Assembly: GCF_009380215.1 (NCBI RefSeq) | Contig: NZ_WHUG01000002.1 | Span: forward strand, 558,001 to 622,000 | Length of the DNA stretch: 64,000 nt | DNA from: Rugamonas aquatica | Lineage (GTDB): Bacteria > Pseudomonadota > Gammaproteobacteria > Burkholderiales > Burkholderiaceae_D | Direction of reading: 5' to 3' | Shown here: positions 19,543-27,133 of the stretch, in pieces | Numbering within the stretch: position 1 is the stretch's first letter | How the letters are laid out: each line of letters starts with the position of its first letter | Program-made: the position numbers and the translations under genes | Notes under the pieces: model-generated | The model's database searches: none | Told to the model about the DNA's origin: nothing | The model's input: only the letters and a program-made list of their open reading frames with translations

Positions 19543-20022
19543 TTAGTCTTTGGATTTGAAATCGTCGTGGCAGGATTTGCAGGTGCGCTGCAGTTTGCCG
19601 AATTGGGCCTTGATCGCCGCCACATCGCCGCCGCCCGCCACGGCTGCCAGTTCGGTGGCCTCCTTGCCGAAGCTGGCGTTGAGTTCAGCGAAGTGTTTGC
19701 CGTCTTTGAACAGCTCCGGCTTGGCGCTGGTGTCGTGCCAGCCCTTGCCTTGCTCGGTGCCGGCCGCGAACAGGCCGCCCAGGCCGGAGTTGGCGATGGC
19801 GGCGATGGTGTTGGCCGCGCGCTGTACTTCGTCCTTGTTGTACTGGCCTTCGACCGAAGCCTTGATACGGCCGGTATTCCACGCCACCAGCTGGAAGGCC
19901 GACTGGCGCCACTTGATGAGGTTCTCCGGCTTGGGCGCCTGCTGCGCCAGCACGCCGGCGGAACCGGCGAGGAGGGTGATCGCCAGCGTTGAGATCAGTA
20001 CTTTCTTGAGTCCTTGTTTCAT
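19543..20022 (-). CDS. Cytochrome c' (exported, single heme)
   Basis: A 159-residue protein with a signal peptide ending at VLAQQ. The mature part is a four-helix bundle with the heme motif near the C-terminus (RTCKSCHDDFK), as in cytochrome c'. An Arg/Trp-containing first helix (LIKWRQSAFQLV) and WNTGRIKA match the family. Cytochromes c' are high-spin and bind NO or CO at an open heme face; they often protect against NO. It lies between the SMP-30-like gene and the lectin-like gene in the sigma-54 operon. Confidence 0.9.
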   Translation of the reverse strand: MKQGLKKVLISTLAITLLAGSAGVLAQQAPKPENLIKWRQSAFQLVAWNTGRIKASVEGQYNKDEVQRAANTIAAIANSGLGGLFAAGTEQGKGWHDTSAKPELFKDGKHFAELNASFGKEATELAAVAGGGDVAAIKAQFGKLQRTCKSCHDDFKSKD

Positions 20023-20052
20023 CGGTTTTCCGTCGTAGAGTTGAAAAAAGCG

Positions 20053-21063
20053 TTACTTGGCGCGTCCGCCATAGCCCTCTGCCAGCAAGGCTATCTTGTA
20101 GGCCGCGCCGCGTCCGACTACATAGAGAGTCTTCTTGTCCGGCCCCGCGAAGGCCAGGTTCTGCGGCGCCTTCGGCAGCGCCACCACACCCAGCGCCTCG
20201 CCCTTGCTGGAGAAGATCTGGATGCCGGCGGTGGAGGCCACATACAGCCTGCCGCTGTTGTCGACGGCCAGGCCATCGGCGCCGCTGCTGTTGCCGGTGT
20301 CCGTCTTGCGCCAGCCTTCCAGGCGCGCGAAGTTGCGGCGCGGGCCGATGCTGCCGTCGGCGGCGATGTCGTAGGCCAGCACATGTTCACCGGCGGTGTT
20401 GGCGACGTACAGCACCTTCTCGTCTGGGCTTAGCTGAATGCCGTTGGGTCGTTCGATATCGGCAGCGATGCGTTGCAGCTCACCCGATGGCGTGATGTGG
20501 TACACGGCGGGTTTGGCCACCACCGGCTGATCCGCCGGCGCGGGCGTGCCCGCCGGACGTGGCGGCGCGCCGGAGTCGGTGAAGTAGACGCCGCCCTTGC
20601 GGTCCACCACCAGATCGTTCGGACGGCCGAACGGTTTGCCCTCGAACTGGTCGGCCAGCGTGCGCGCATGCGACGGCGGGTAGACGATGCCTACGCGCGG
20701 CTTCAGTACCTGCACCGCATACAGGTCGCCGCTGGCGTTGAAACCGAGGCCATTCGAACCGTTGCTGTTGTCGAGGAAGGTGGACGTGCTGCCGTCGGCG
20801 GCGATGCGCGTAATGCGGTTGGCGGTCGTCTCGGTGAAGATCAGGCTACCGTCGGGCAGCACCACTGGGCCTTCGGTGCCGGTAAAGCCATCGCGTATCA
20901 GCTCGATCGGCGTGCCGGCAGCCACCACGCCCGCAATGGCCGGTGTGGTGGTGGGGCCTGCCGCAGTCTGCGCGTTGGCGGTGATGTCGGCCGCCACCAG
21001 CGCCAGGCCGGTCGCGACCAGCGCGGCGAGGTGAGGCCGCCAGGTGGTATAGCGTTGGATCAT
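20053..21063 (-). CDS. Exported SMP-30/gluconolactonase-like beta-propeller protein
   Basis: A 336-residue protein with a signal peptide (MIQRYTTWRPHLAALVATGL followed by ALVAADITANA). GAGGAG seven bases upstream fixes the ATG at 21063. The mature part is a six-bladed propeller of the SMP-30/gluconolactonase family: FTGTEGPVVLPDGSLIFTE carries the metal-binding Glu, FGRPNDLVVDRKGGVYFTDS the Asn/Asp ligands, and RPNGIQLSPDEKVLYVAN the next blade. Relatives hydrolyse lactones in the periplasm. In this operon it may act on an oxidised product, but the substrate is unknown. Confidence 0.85.
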   Translation of the reverse strand: MIQRYTTWRPHLAALVATGLALVAADITANAQTAAGPTTTPAIAGVVAAGTPIELIRDGFTGTEGPVVLPDGSLIFTETTANRITRIAADGSTSTFLDNSNGSNGLGFNASGDLYAVQVLKPRVGIVYPPSHARTLADQFEGKPFGRPNDLVVDRKGGVYFTDSGAPPRPAGTPAPADQPVVAKPAVYHITPSGELQRIAADIERPNGIQLSPDEKVLYVANTAGEHVLAYDIAADGSIGPRRNFARLEGWRKTDTGNSSGADGLAVDNSGRLYVASTAGIQIFSSKGEALGVVALPKAPQNLAFAGPDKKTLYVVGRGAAYKIALLAEGYGGRAK

Positions 21064-21074
21064 CGTCGTGCTCC

Positions 21075-21665
21075 TCAAGATTTCTTGGCTGGACGCTGGG
21101 CCAGTTGCTGCACGGCCGCCAGCGCCTTCTCGACATTGGCCTCCGGCGTCAGGCCGCCCACGGCGGCGGCGATCCTGCCATCCGGGGTGATGACGAAGGT
21201 GGTGCGCTCGGTCGCCGCGTGGTCGATCTCGACGCCACGCGTATCCTTCTTGCCGGCGGCGATTTCGCGGATCGCCAGCTCGTAGGACTTGGCGATATCG
21301 CCGTTGACATCGGCAGCGACCGGGAATTTTCCGGCGCAGTAGTTAGGATCGGCCGAGAACTCGTTGAGCCGTGCGATGCTGTCCAGCGAAACGCCGACCA
21401 CCGTGGCGCCGGCGGCGCTGAACTTGTCGTGGTTGACGGCGAAGGTATGTGCCTGGATGTTGCAGCCGCCGGTGAAGGCGGACGGGTAGAAGTACACCAC
21501 CACCGGTCCTTTCTTCAGCGCGTCCTTGAGCGAGAAGGCGAAGGCCTTGCCGGCCTGCGACGCCTGCACCTTGAATGCGGGAGCGGCGTCGCCTTCCTTC
21601 AGCGCGGCGGTGGCGGGCAGGGCGACTGCGGCCGCCAGCAGCGTAGCGATTAACATGCGTTTCAT
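21075..21665 (-). CDS. Exported AhpC/TSA-family peroxiredoxin
   Basis: A 196-residue peroxiredoxin with a signal peptide (MKRMLIATLLAAAVALPATA); AGGAG before the ATG at 21665 fixes the start. The peroxidatic Cys is in YPSAFTGGCNIQAH, and a second Cys (DPNYCAGKFP) may resolve the sulfenic acid. Most peroxiredoxins are cytoplasmic, so the periplasmic location matters: it would remove peroxide at the cytochromes encoded beside it. Its gene ends 11 bases before the SMP-30-like gene. Confidence 0.88.
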   Translation of the reverse strand: MKRMLIATLLAAAVALPATAALKEGDAAPAFKVQASQAGKAFAFSLKDALKKGPVVVYFYPSAFTGGCNIQAHTFAVNHDKFSAAGATVVGVSLDSIARLNEFSADPNYCAGKFPVAADVNGDIAKSYELAIREIAAGKKDTRGVEIDHAATERTTFVITPDGRIAAAVGGLTPEANVEKALAAVQQLAQRPAKKS

Positions 21666-21690
21666 TGGTACTCCTGTTCTGATTAGTGGT

Positions 21691-22347
21691 CTACATCTCG
21701 GATACATAGCGGGCCAGTGCTTCGATCTCGGCGTCGCTGAGCGGCGCCGCAAACTGGTTCATCACGCCGCCTGCGCTGTTGTTGCGGCTTCCGCTGCGCC
21801 AGTCGTGCAGCTGCTGCTCCAGGTAGCGCTGCCCTTGGCCGCCGATGACCGGGCCGACGCCCGCCGTGCCTTTGCCTCCCTCGCCGTGGCAACTGGTGCA
21901 GGCCGGCAGCTTGCGCGCCGGATCGCCTTGTGCGTACAGCTGCTGCGCATGCGACAGCGGAGCGGCTGCCTGCTGCGGCGCCTGCGCCGATTTTGCGGCG
22001 GCCGGCATCGGCGGCAGCGTGGCGAAGTAGGCGGCGATGTCGGCCAGGTCGGCGTCGCTGATCCCGGTGGCCATCATCTTCATGAATTCATGCTTGCGTT
22101 TACCGCTGCGAAAATCCTGTATCTGCTTGATGATGTACTCCGGGTACTGGCCGCCCAACTTGGCGAATTTGCCGTCCGTGCCCACGCTGAAACCCTGGCC
22201 TTCGCCGCTGCCGCCGTGGCATTCCAGGCAGCGCTCGGAGTCCGCCTTTTCCCTGCCGGCCACCGGATCGCCCCTTGGCGCGGCGGAGGCGGGGAGCTGC
22301 GCCAGCAGCATCCACGCCAGCGCGGCCGTCTGTAAAACTCTGCGAAT
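21691..22347 (-). CDS. Exported diheme cytochrome c, probable ATT start
   Basis: A class I cytochrome with two heme motifs (CLECH and CTSCH), one per half, like cytochrome c4: 218 residues if translation starts at ATT 22347. The only ATG (22311) would give a truncated signal peptide without a positive n-region. The ATT, six bases after a perfect AAGGAG, instead yields MRRVLQTAALAWMLLAQLPASAA, a textbook export signal. No ATG, GTG or TTG lies between the upstream stop (TAG, same frame) and the ATG. It would shuttle electrons in the periplasm between the operon's redox proteins. Confidence 0.82.
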   Translation of the reverse strand: MRRVLQTAALAWMLLAQLPASAAPRGDPVAGREKADSERCLECHGGSGEGQGFSVGTDGKFAKLGGQYPEYIIKQIQDFRSGKRKHEFMKMMATGISDADLADIAAYFATLPPMPAAAKSAQAPQQAAAPLSHAQQLYAQGDPARKLPACTSCHGEGGKGTAGVGPVIGGQGQRYLEQQLHDWRSGSRNNSAGGVMNQFAAPLSDAEIEALARYVSEM

Positions 22348-22350
22348 ACG

Positions 22351-22728
22351 CTACTCCTTCTTGTAAAAAGTGTGGCAGGTGCGGCAGGTGCGCGACAAGG
22401 TGGTGGCGGCCGTGGTGGCCGATTCAAAATTATTCACCGCCACGAAGCCGACGATTTCCGTCGACAGCTCCTTGCTTTGCCTTGCCAGATCCACCGCGTT
22501 CTTTGCGTCGCCCTTGTGGTCGAAGAAGGTCTCGACCTGCGCGAACATCTGCGTCAGTTCCTTCGCATCCGCCGTGGCGGCCTGCTTGTTGCTCAGCGCG
22601 ATATTCGACGACAGGCTTTTGTTGGTATCCTCGATGGACTGCATCAGGTCCACACTCAGCTCCTCCGCCGACCGGACTCCGGCCGACAGCGCCATCGAGA
22701 CTGCAAACAGCAAAATGACTTTACGCAT
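22351..22728 (-). CDS. Small exported monoheme cytochrome c (c'-like bundle)
   Basis: A 125-residue protein with a signal peptide (MRKVILLFAVSMALSAGVRS). The mature part is helical with its single heme motif at the very C-terminus (RTCRTCHTFYK), a layout shared with cytochrome c' and cytochrome b562-like bundles. An FDHK region and long amphipathic helices precede it. It is one of three c-type cytochromes in the operon and ends three bases before the presumed ATT start of the diheme cytochrome, whose ribosome binding site overlaps its last codons. Confidence 0.82.
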   Translation of the reverse strand: MRKVILLFAVSMALSAGVRSAEELSVDLMQSIEDTNKSLSSNIALSNKQAATADAKELTQMFAQVETFFDHKGDAKNAVDLARQSKELSTEIVGFVAVNNFESATTAATTLSRTCRTCHTFYKKE

Positions 22729-22740
22729 GGAGGCCTGTTC

Positions 22741-23148
22741 TTAAGGACGCAGCTGGCCGCGAATCTCGCCCGACCGATGGTCGGCGCTGTGGACGTTGAT
22801 GTACAAGTTGCCGGCCAGGTAGCTGGCGTACTGCTCGTCGTTGAGCGTGGAGCCGGCCGGCACGGACCAGGTGTTGTCGCCGGTTTTAGCCAACGTGATA
22901 ACCGGTGGCCCACTTTTGCCGGCCGCAGCCTGGTGGATGTGGGCGGCGGTGGCCTGGACCTCCTTGGTGGTGATGCTGCCGCTGACCGCGTGCTCGGCGC
23001 CGCTGCCCACGGTGATGGTGCCTGCGCCGCTGGCGTTGGTCGTAACGGCTGGCGTTTCCTCAGCGCCGGTAAGGGTTACTTTGGTGTCGCCTGCGTAGGC
23101 CGCAGCGGCGGCCATGGTCAGGAGGAGGGCGATGCTGTATTTTTTCAT
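22741..23148 (-). CDS. Exported CHRD-domain protein
   Basis: A 135-residue protein with a signal peptide (MKKYSIALLLTMAAAAAYAG) and one CHRD domain filling the mature chain. Diagnostic points are VTLTGAEETPAVTTNASG, AAHIHQAAAGKSGPP and LYINVHSADHRSGEIRGQL. CHRD domains are named from chordin; in bacteria they are exported and often sit beside cytochromes or copper proteins, and the conserved HIH and HS..H residues could bind a metal. It lies between the DUF1501 gene and the cytochrome genes. Confidence 0.9.
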   Translation of the reverse strand: MKKYSIALLLTMAAAAAYAGDTKVTLTGAEETPAVTTNASGAGTITVGSGAEHAVSGSITTKEVQATAAHIHQAAAGKSGPPVITLAKTGDNTWSVPAGSTLNDEQYASYLAGNLYINVHSADHRSGEIRGQLRP

Positions 23149-23162
23149 GTTCGGTTCCTTAA

Positions 23163-24608
23163 TCAGGCAATCAGTTCTTTAATGACTTTTCCATATACGA
23201 CGGTCGGGCGTTCCGAACGGCCGTTGTTGAGGAAGGTGGTTTTCAGGTGGTCGAGGCCCAGCAGTTGCAGCACCGTCGCGTGCAGGTCGTAGGTGTCGAC
23301 AGCCTTGTCCTTGTCCGCCACTTGCAGACCGATTTCGTCGGTCGCGCCGTAGGTACTGCCTGCCTTGATGCCGCCGCCCGCCACCCACTGCGTGTAGCCC
23401 CATGGGTTGTGATCGCGGCCGTTGCCGCTTTGGCCGTAGGAGGTGCGGCCGAATTCCGAAGTCCACACCACCAGCGTCGAATCCAGCAGGCCGCGCGATT
23501 CCAGGTCGGCCAGCAGGCCGGCGATAGGCTTGTCGATCATGCGGGCGTTGACGCTGTGGTTCTTTTCCAGCTCGCTGTGTGCGTCCCAGCTGGTGATCTC
23601 GGTCTGGCCATCAGGCGCGCCGGATACCACCTGGATGAAGCGCACGCCGCGCTCCACCAGGCGGCGCGCGCGCAGCAGCGTGGTGCCGTAGCTTGCGCTG
23701 GTTTCGTCGTTCAGGCCATACAGCTCTTTGGTCGCATCGCTTTCCTTGCCCAGGTCCACGGCTTCCGGCGCGGCGACCTGCATGCGGTCGGCCAGCTCGT
23801 AGGAACGCACGCGGGCTTTCAATTCGGTGTCCGCCGAGTAGCGCGCCGCGCCTTCGTTGTTGAGGCGTTTGAGCAGGTCCAGGGAGGCGCGTTGCTGCGA
23901 CGCGGTGCGCAGTTCCGGGCGTTCCAGGTACAGGATGGGCGAAGGGCCGGGACGGAAGGCCGTGCCCTGGTACACCGCCGGCAGGAAGCCGGAGTTCCAG
24001 TTGACCGAACCGGCGCTAGGCTCGCTCTTGCCGTTGTAGAGCACCACGTACGGCGGCAAGTCGGGATTGGCCGAACCCAGTGCGTAGCTGACCCACGCGC
24101 CCAGCGAAGGGCGGCCGGGACTCAGGTCGCCGGTATTCAGCTTCAGGATCGAGATGTCGTGGGTGGCGCCGACGGTCACGCTGGATTTGATGAAGGCGAT
24201 CTTGTCGGATTGCGTGGCGATGTTGGGCACCAGGTCCGAGAACCACGAACCGCTGTCGCCATGCTGCTTCCATGTGCGCTTGGATGCATACAGTTTGCCG
24301 ACGCCGCCCTGGGTACTGGTCTTGATCCCTTTCAGGAAGGACGCTGGTACGTCCTGGCCCGCCAGCTTGATGAGGTCCGGCTTGTAGTCGAACAGGTCCA
24401 GGGTGCTCGGGGCGCCGTTCATGTGCAGCCAGATCACGGATTTGACCTTGGCCGGGAAGTTCGGCTGCTTGGGCGCCAGTGGATCGGCCAGCTCGGCGGC
24501 GGTGGCCGCGTGCAGCAGGCCGCCGCCGGGCAGCAGGCCGGTGAGCGCACCGGCGCTCAGGCCAAGGCCGGATTTAAGCAGGAAGTCGCGACGTGTATTG
24601 ATACTCAT
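23163..24608 (-). CDS. Tat-exported DUF1501 protein (sulfatase/phosphatase-like fold)
   Basis: A 481-residue protein with a twin-arginine signal (MSINTRRDFLLKSGLGLSAG), so it is exported folded, probably with a metal cofactor. DUF1501 markers are IWLHMNGAPSTLDLFDYKP near the N-terminus and TSEFGRTSYGQSGNGRDHN with WVAGGGIKAG near the C-terminus; these carry the Asp, Glu and His expected at an alkaline-phosphatase-like metal site. In Planctomycetes and other bacteria DUF1501 genes are nearly always paired with DUF1549/DUF1553 genes, as here. The reaction is not established. Confidence 0.9.
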   Translation of the reverse strand: MSINTRRDFLLKSGLGLSAGALTGLLPGGGLLHAATAAELADPLAPKQPNFPAKVKSVIWLHMNGAPSTLDLFDYKPDLIKLAGQDVPASFLKGIKTSTQGGVGKLYASKRTWKQHGDSGSWFSDLVPNIATQSDKIAFIKSSVTVGATHDISILKLNTGDLSPGRPSLGAWVSYALGSANPDLPPYVVLYNGKSEPSAGSVNWNSGFLPAVYQGTAFRPGPSPILYLERPELRTASQQRASLDLLKRLNNEGAARYSADTELKARVRSYELADRMQVAAPEAVDLGKESDATKELYGLNDETSASYGTTLLRARRLVERGVRFIQVVSGAPDGQTEITSWDAHSELEKNHSVNARMIDKPIAGLLADLESRGLLDSTLVVWTSEFGRTSYGQSGNGRDHNPWGYTQWVAGGGIKAGSTYGATDEIGLQVADKDKAVDTYDLHATVLQLLGLDHLKTTFLNNGRSERPTVVYGKVIKELIA

Positions 24609-24630
24609 GGTGCTGTCCTTTTAGATAGTG

Positions 24631-26940
24631 TTAGAAGCGGTAGGCAAAGTCGTTGGAGTTGGAGACCGCGTGCACCAGGTCGACGAACGCCGCCGCCCGC
24701 ACCGGATTCACTTGCTGGTTTTCTTTCAGGCCGAGCGGCACGGCGATTTCAAATTTGCCGTCCGCGTTTTTGGCCAGGATGATTTTTTCCTCCTTGTCGA
24801 GGAAGTCCTTCAACGCCGCCTTCTCGGACTTGTTCGGAGCGCGGGCAAACAGGATCTCGTACAGACGGTTCAGCTGCGCCGTTTCATCCTTGCCTGCTTC
24901 GCGGATCACTCGGCCTGCCAGCGCCTGCGACCAGCCGAACACCACATCGCTGTTGAACAGCGTCAGCGCCTGCAAAGGCGTGGTGGTGACATCGCGCTTG
25001 TGGTGGGCATGCGATGGATCGGCCAGGTCGAAACTCTGCATCAGCGGATACGGCACGCTGCGCCGCACGAACACATAGACGCTTCGGCGGTTCTGCTCCG
25101 CTGGATCGGTGGACGGCGTCCACAGGTTGCCGGCGTTGAAGTTGGCCGGAACAGGTGGGAACACGGCAGGGCCGCCGATCTTGTCTTCCAGCTTGCCGGA
25201 AGCGGCCAGCAGCGAATCGCGGATCTCTTCGGCTTCCAGGCGTTTGCGCGGGTAGACCGCCAGCAGCTTGTTGTCCGGATCAACCTTCAACACATCGTCG
25301 CGCTGACTGGATGACTGGCGGTAGACGCTGGACAGCAGGATCTGGCGGTGCAGCTTCTTGACGCTCCAACCCTGCTTGACGAAGTCGGTCGCCAGATAGT
25401 CCAGCAGTTCAGGGTGCGTAGGCTTCTGGCCTGCGCGGCCGAAGTCCGCCACGGAGGCGACGATGCCGTTGGCGAAGTACTGGCTCCACACGCGGTTGAC
25501 GAACACGCGCGCCGTCAGCGGGTTGTCGGCGCTGGCAAGCCAGTTGGCCAGCGCGGTGCGGCGGCCGGACGACGTTGCGGTAGGCTTGATATCCAGCTTG
25601 GCGTTGGCGCCGGCCCACAGCACAGGCAGCGCCGGTTGCACTTCGTCGGTCGGACGTTCATGCACGCCGCCAAAGCGGACGAAGGTCGGCGGCGAGTCGG
25701 CGTGACCCAGCTCGGTGGCGGCGGTCAGCGTCAGGCTGCCTTTCTCCGGCTTCAGCTTGTCGAACTTCTTCATGTCGGCGGTCAGCTTCTGATACTGCTT
25801 CCATTTGTCGACGTTGGCCGGGGTGTAGTCCGCGCTGTCCTTGTCTTCGGCGGTCAGCTTCAGGTAGGCCACCACGTCCTGGTCGGTGCTGACGGTTTTC
25901 AGGCGGAAGTTCACCCAGCGGTCCATCGCCGTCCATTCGGCTTCAGGCTTGAAGATCGCCTCGCGGCTGTCGGTCAGGTAGCGCTCCTTGTGGTACTTGA
26001 CTGCCACCGTGCGGATGGTGTCGAGGATGGCTTTCTGCTGCGCGCGGATATCCTTGGTCGCTTCGCGGTAGGCGGTCTGCTGCTTCTCGTATGCCAGTTC
26101 GGCTTCGCCCTTGATGGCGGGAGCTTTTTCGTCGAAGCTGGTGTTGGCGAAGAAGGCCTGCAGCTGGAAGTATTCCTTCTGACTGACCTTGTCCGCCTTG
26201 TGGTTGTGGCAGCGCGCGCAGCCCACGGTGGCGGCCAGGAAGGTTTCGCCGACCAGGTCCGTCATGTCGGTGGCGATCTGGTATTTGCGCTGCACCAGGT
26301 CGCGCGAGTTCGAGTTGTCCGGATAGCCGGCCAGGAAACCGGTGGCGATCTTGGCTTCCTGGCTGTCGGGCCACAGCTCGTCGCCGGCCAACTGCTCCTT
26401 GATGAAGCGGTCGAACGGCTTATCGGCGTTGAAGCCGGTGATGACGTAGTCGCGATAACGGTAGTTGTTCGGACGGGTGGTGTCGTTCTGGAAGCCGGCG
26501 CTGTCTGCGTAGCGGGCCAGATCGAGCCAGCGGCGCGCCTGGCGCTCGCCGTAGTGCGGCGACGACAGCAGGCGGTCGGCCAGCTTCTCGTAGGCGTCCG
26601 GCGACTTGTCGTTGACGAAGGCGCGTACTTCTTCAGGCGTCGGGATCAGGCCCCAGGTGTCGAGCGTGGCGCGGCGGATGAAGGTGGCGCGATCGGCGTC
26701 CGGCGACGGCTTCAGGCCTTTCTCTTCCAGCTTGGCCAGAACGAAAGCGTCAACCGGTGTGCGTACCCAGTTTTTTTGTTTGACGATGGGGGCGGCCGGC
26801 TGCTGCGGCGTGGTGTACGCCCAGGCCTTGTTGTTTGCAGGCGCTGCGGCCTTGGGTGCGTCGTCGGGCGCCGCCGACAGCACTGCGGAAAAGCTTAGCA
26901 GCACGGCGATCGATAGCGTCTTTATTGCGGGCTTGTTCAC
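24631..26940 (-). CDS. Exported DUF1549/DUF1553 (planctomycete-type PSD1) protein
   Basis: A 769-residue exported protein and first gene of the leftward sigma-54 operon. I place the start at GTG 26940, which has AAGGAG eight bases upstream and begins a normal signal peptide; the longer frame lacks both. DUF1549 (about residues 50-260) includes RWLDLARYADSAGF and a CxxCH motif at about 241-245 (GCARCHNHKAD). DUF1553 (about 480-745) includes RVFVNRVWSQYFANGIV and DPDNKLLAVYPRKRLEAEEI. Planctomycete relatives often carry an extra N-terminal cytochrome domain; this one does not, and separate cytochromes are encoded downstream. Confidence 0.9.
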   Translation of the reverse strand: MNKPAIKTLSIAVLLSFSAVLSAAPDDAPKAAAPANNKAWAYTTPQQPAAPIVKQKNWVRTPVDAFVLAKLEEKGLKPSPDADRATFIRRATLDTWGLIPTPEEVRAFVNDKSPDAYEKLADRLLSSPHYGERQARRWLDLARYADSAGFQNDTTRPNNYRYRDYVITGFNADKPFDRFIKEQLAGDELWPDSQEAKIATGFLAGYPDNSNSRDLVQRKYQIATDMTDLVGETFLAATVGCARCHNHKADKVSQKEYFQLQAFFANTSFDEKAPAIKGEAELAYEKQQTAYREATKDIRAQQKAILDTIRTVAVKYHKERYLTDSREAIFKPEAEWTAMDRWVNFRLKTVSTDQDVVAYLKLTAEDKDSADYTPANVDKWKQYQKLTADMKKFDKLKPEKGSLTLTAATELGHADSPPTFVRFGGVHERPTDEVQPALPVLWAGANAKLDIKPTATSSGRRTALANWLASADNPLTARVFVNRVWSQYFANGIVASVADFGRAGQKPTHPELLDYLATDFVKQGWSVKKLHRQILLSSVYRQSSSQRDDVLKVDPDNKLLAVYPRKRLEAEEIRDSLLAASGKLEDKIGGPAVFPPVPANFNAGNLWTPSTDPAEQNRRSVYVFVRRSVPYPLMQSFDLADPSHAHHKRDVTTTPLQALTLFNSDVVFGWSQALAGRVIREAGKDETAQLNRLYEILFARAPNKSEKAALKDFLDKEEKIILAKNADGKFEIAVPLGLKENQQVNPVRAAAFVDLVHAVSNSNDFAYRF

Positions 26941-26993
26941 TGACTTGCTCCTTCTGTATGCGTGGACGAGATAAGGCATCACTGCTTTAGATA

Positions 26994-27008
26994 GCAACTA
27001 TCGGACCA
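26994..27008 (-). promoter_or_regulatory. Sigma-54 promoter of the ten-gene leftward operon
   Basis: Leftward TGGTCCG, four bases, TTGCT: the -24 GG and -12 GC are in the right register, two mismatches from the consensus TGGCACG-N4-TTGC. The -12 GC is 54 bp before the GTG of the DUF1549/DUF1553 gene, the same distance as in the two other sigma-54 promoters of the region. Confidence 0.7.
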
Positions 27009-27058
27009 GCAGTCGCCTGACGCTCATGTACTTGATTTGACTGGGAATTCTTCTGCGG

Positions 27059-27125
27059 GCAGCAGGAGCGCCTGCTGCCGCGCGGTCAGTTGCGGCGGCC
27101 TGCTGTTGAATATCCAGCAGGCCGC
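27059..27125. promoter_or_regulatory. Two perfect hairpins between receptor gene and operon promoter
   Basis: GCAGCAGG (27059-27066) pairs with CCTGCTGC (27071-27078). An 11-bp arm at 27095-27105 pairs with 27115-27125 around a 9-base loop. They follow the stop of the leftward TonB-dependent receptor gene and could terminate it, though no T tract follows. They also lie 50-120 bp upstream of the sigma-54 promoter at 26994, where activator sites are expected, and share GCTG/CAGC half-sites with the palindromes at 30090 and 30127. Confidence 0.45.
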
Positions 27126-27133
27126 TGCTGCGA

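Noticed and set aside
22270..22311. ATG at 22311 as start of the diheme cytochrome
   Set aside because: It leaves no positively charged n-region and only a short hydrophobic stretch, so the hemes could not be attached in the periplasm; the ATT with AAGGAG upstream fits better.
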